Source of the DNA: an uncultured Clostridia bacterium
GTDB lineage: Bacteria; Bacillota; Clostridia; Christensenellales; Aristaeellaceae
Assembly: GCA_944363005.1 (NCBI GenBank)
Contig: CALVTV010000203.1
Location: forward strand, 1 to 5,598
DNA length: 5,598 nt
Direction of reading: 5' to 3'
Under the pieces are notes generated by a model. It saw only the letters and a list, made by a program, of their open reading frames with translations, was not told the DNA's origin and made no database searches. How positions within the stretch are numbered: position 1 is the first letter of the stretch; every line of letters starts with the position of its first letter. This document shows positions 5,420 to 5,598 of the stretch, in pieces. Position numbers and translations under genes: made by a program.

Positions 5420-5435
5420 TGCCGGATTTCCGGCA
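5420..5435 (+). promoter_or_regulatory. small perfect hairpin directly upstream of the tuf SD
   Basis: TGCCGG (5420-5425) and CCGGCA (5430-5435) pair around the loop ATTT, ending four bases before the SD GGAGGA (5440-5445). The short distance could affect ribosome loading. I see no convincing separate tuf promoter in this gap: the best -10-like hexamer, CATGAT at 5434-5439, has no -35. Confidence 0.4.
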
Positions 5436-5452
5436 TGATGGAGGAACATAAA

Positions 5453-5598
5453 ATGGCGAAGCAAAAGTTTGAGCGCACGAAGCCGCATGTCAACATTGGC
5501 ACGATCGGCCACGTTGACCATGGCAAGACGACCCTGACGGCGGCGATCACGATGGTGCTGTCGACCTTCGGCGAGGCGCAGGCGATGCGTTACGACGA
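5453..5598 (+). CDS. tuf: translation elongation factor Tu, N-terminal fragment (cut by window end)
   Basis: EF-Tu is the GTPase that delivers aminoacyl-tRNA to the ribosomal A site. Forty-eight full codons are visible, reading MAKQKFERTKPHVNIGTIG and onward. They include the P-loop GHVDHGKT (19-26) followed by TLTAAITMVLS and AQAMRYD, all typical of bacterial EF-Tu and close to clostridial forms. The SD GGAGGA (5440-5445) lies 7 nt before ATG, fixing the start. The gene continues past the window, so only the first part of the GTPase domain can be checked. It is the last gene in view of the str operon, in its usual place after fusA. Confidence 0.97.
   Translation, partial: MAKQKFERTKPHVNIGTIGHVDHGKTTLTAAITMVLSTFGEAQAMRYD

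Overview
The window is GC-rich, roughly 60% by eye. It carries the 'str' translation operon in the Gram-positive order: L7Ae-like protein, rpsL, rpsG, fusA, tuf. A CotH-family gene lies upstream on the same strand. The YbxF-type L7Ae gene directly ahead of rpsL is a Bacillota arrangement. S12 is the short 124-residue form without the Bacillus-type N-terminal insertion. EF-G and EF-Tu also read like clostridial proteins. My best guess is a high-GC member of class Clostridia, perhaps a gut or host-associated Christensenellales-like lineage. The lineage guess is weak; the class assignment is firmer.

Layout. Positions 1-1530 hold the 3' part of a probably exported CotH-like kinase-fold protein whose true start lies before the window. 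A non-coding gap follows with a weak terminator-like palindrome and then a near-consensus extended -10 housekeeping promoter (TTGACA, 17 bp, TATGAT) at 1597-1625. That promoter probably drives the whole str operon: L7Ae-like protein (1692-1940), S12 (2105-2479), S7 (2745-3215), EF-G (3284-5365) and EF-Tu (5453 to the window end, truncated). All are on the + strand. S12 and S7 are small-subunit proteins, EF-G and EF-Tu are the elongation GTPases, and the L7Ae-like protein is a predicted kink-turn RNA binder.

The coding regions are conventional with one notable exception. S12 has Arg instead of Lys at position 88, a substitution known elsewhere to confer streptomycin resistance. The non-coding parts are more unusual. 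Every gap in the operon carries perfect or near-perfect stem-loops, mostly without a U-tract. The leader has three copies of a 7-mer arranged as two mutually exclusive hairpins. The 265-bp rpsL-rpsG spacer can be drawn as a long-range stem enclosing two hairpins, flanked by five more. Hairpins lie 4 to 12 nt before the Shine-Dalgarno (SD) sites of rpsG, fusA and tuf. These are candidates for cis-acting regulation, for example by S7 or by the L7Ae-like protein, but I read them by eye and no folding energies were calculated.

I see no tRNA, rRNA, CRISPR array, insertion sequence or phage gene. I found no convincing new protein system.
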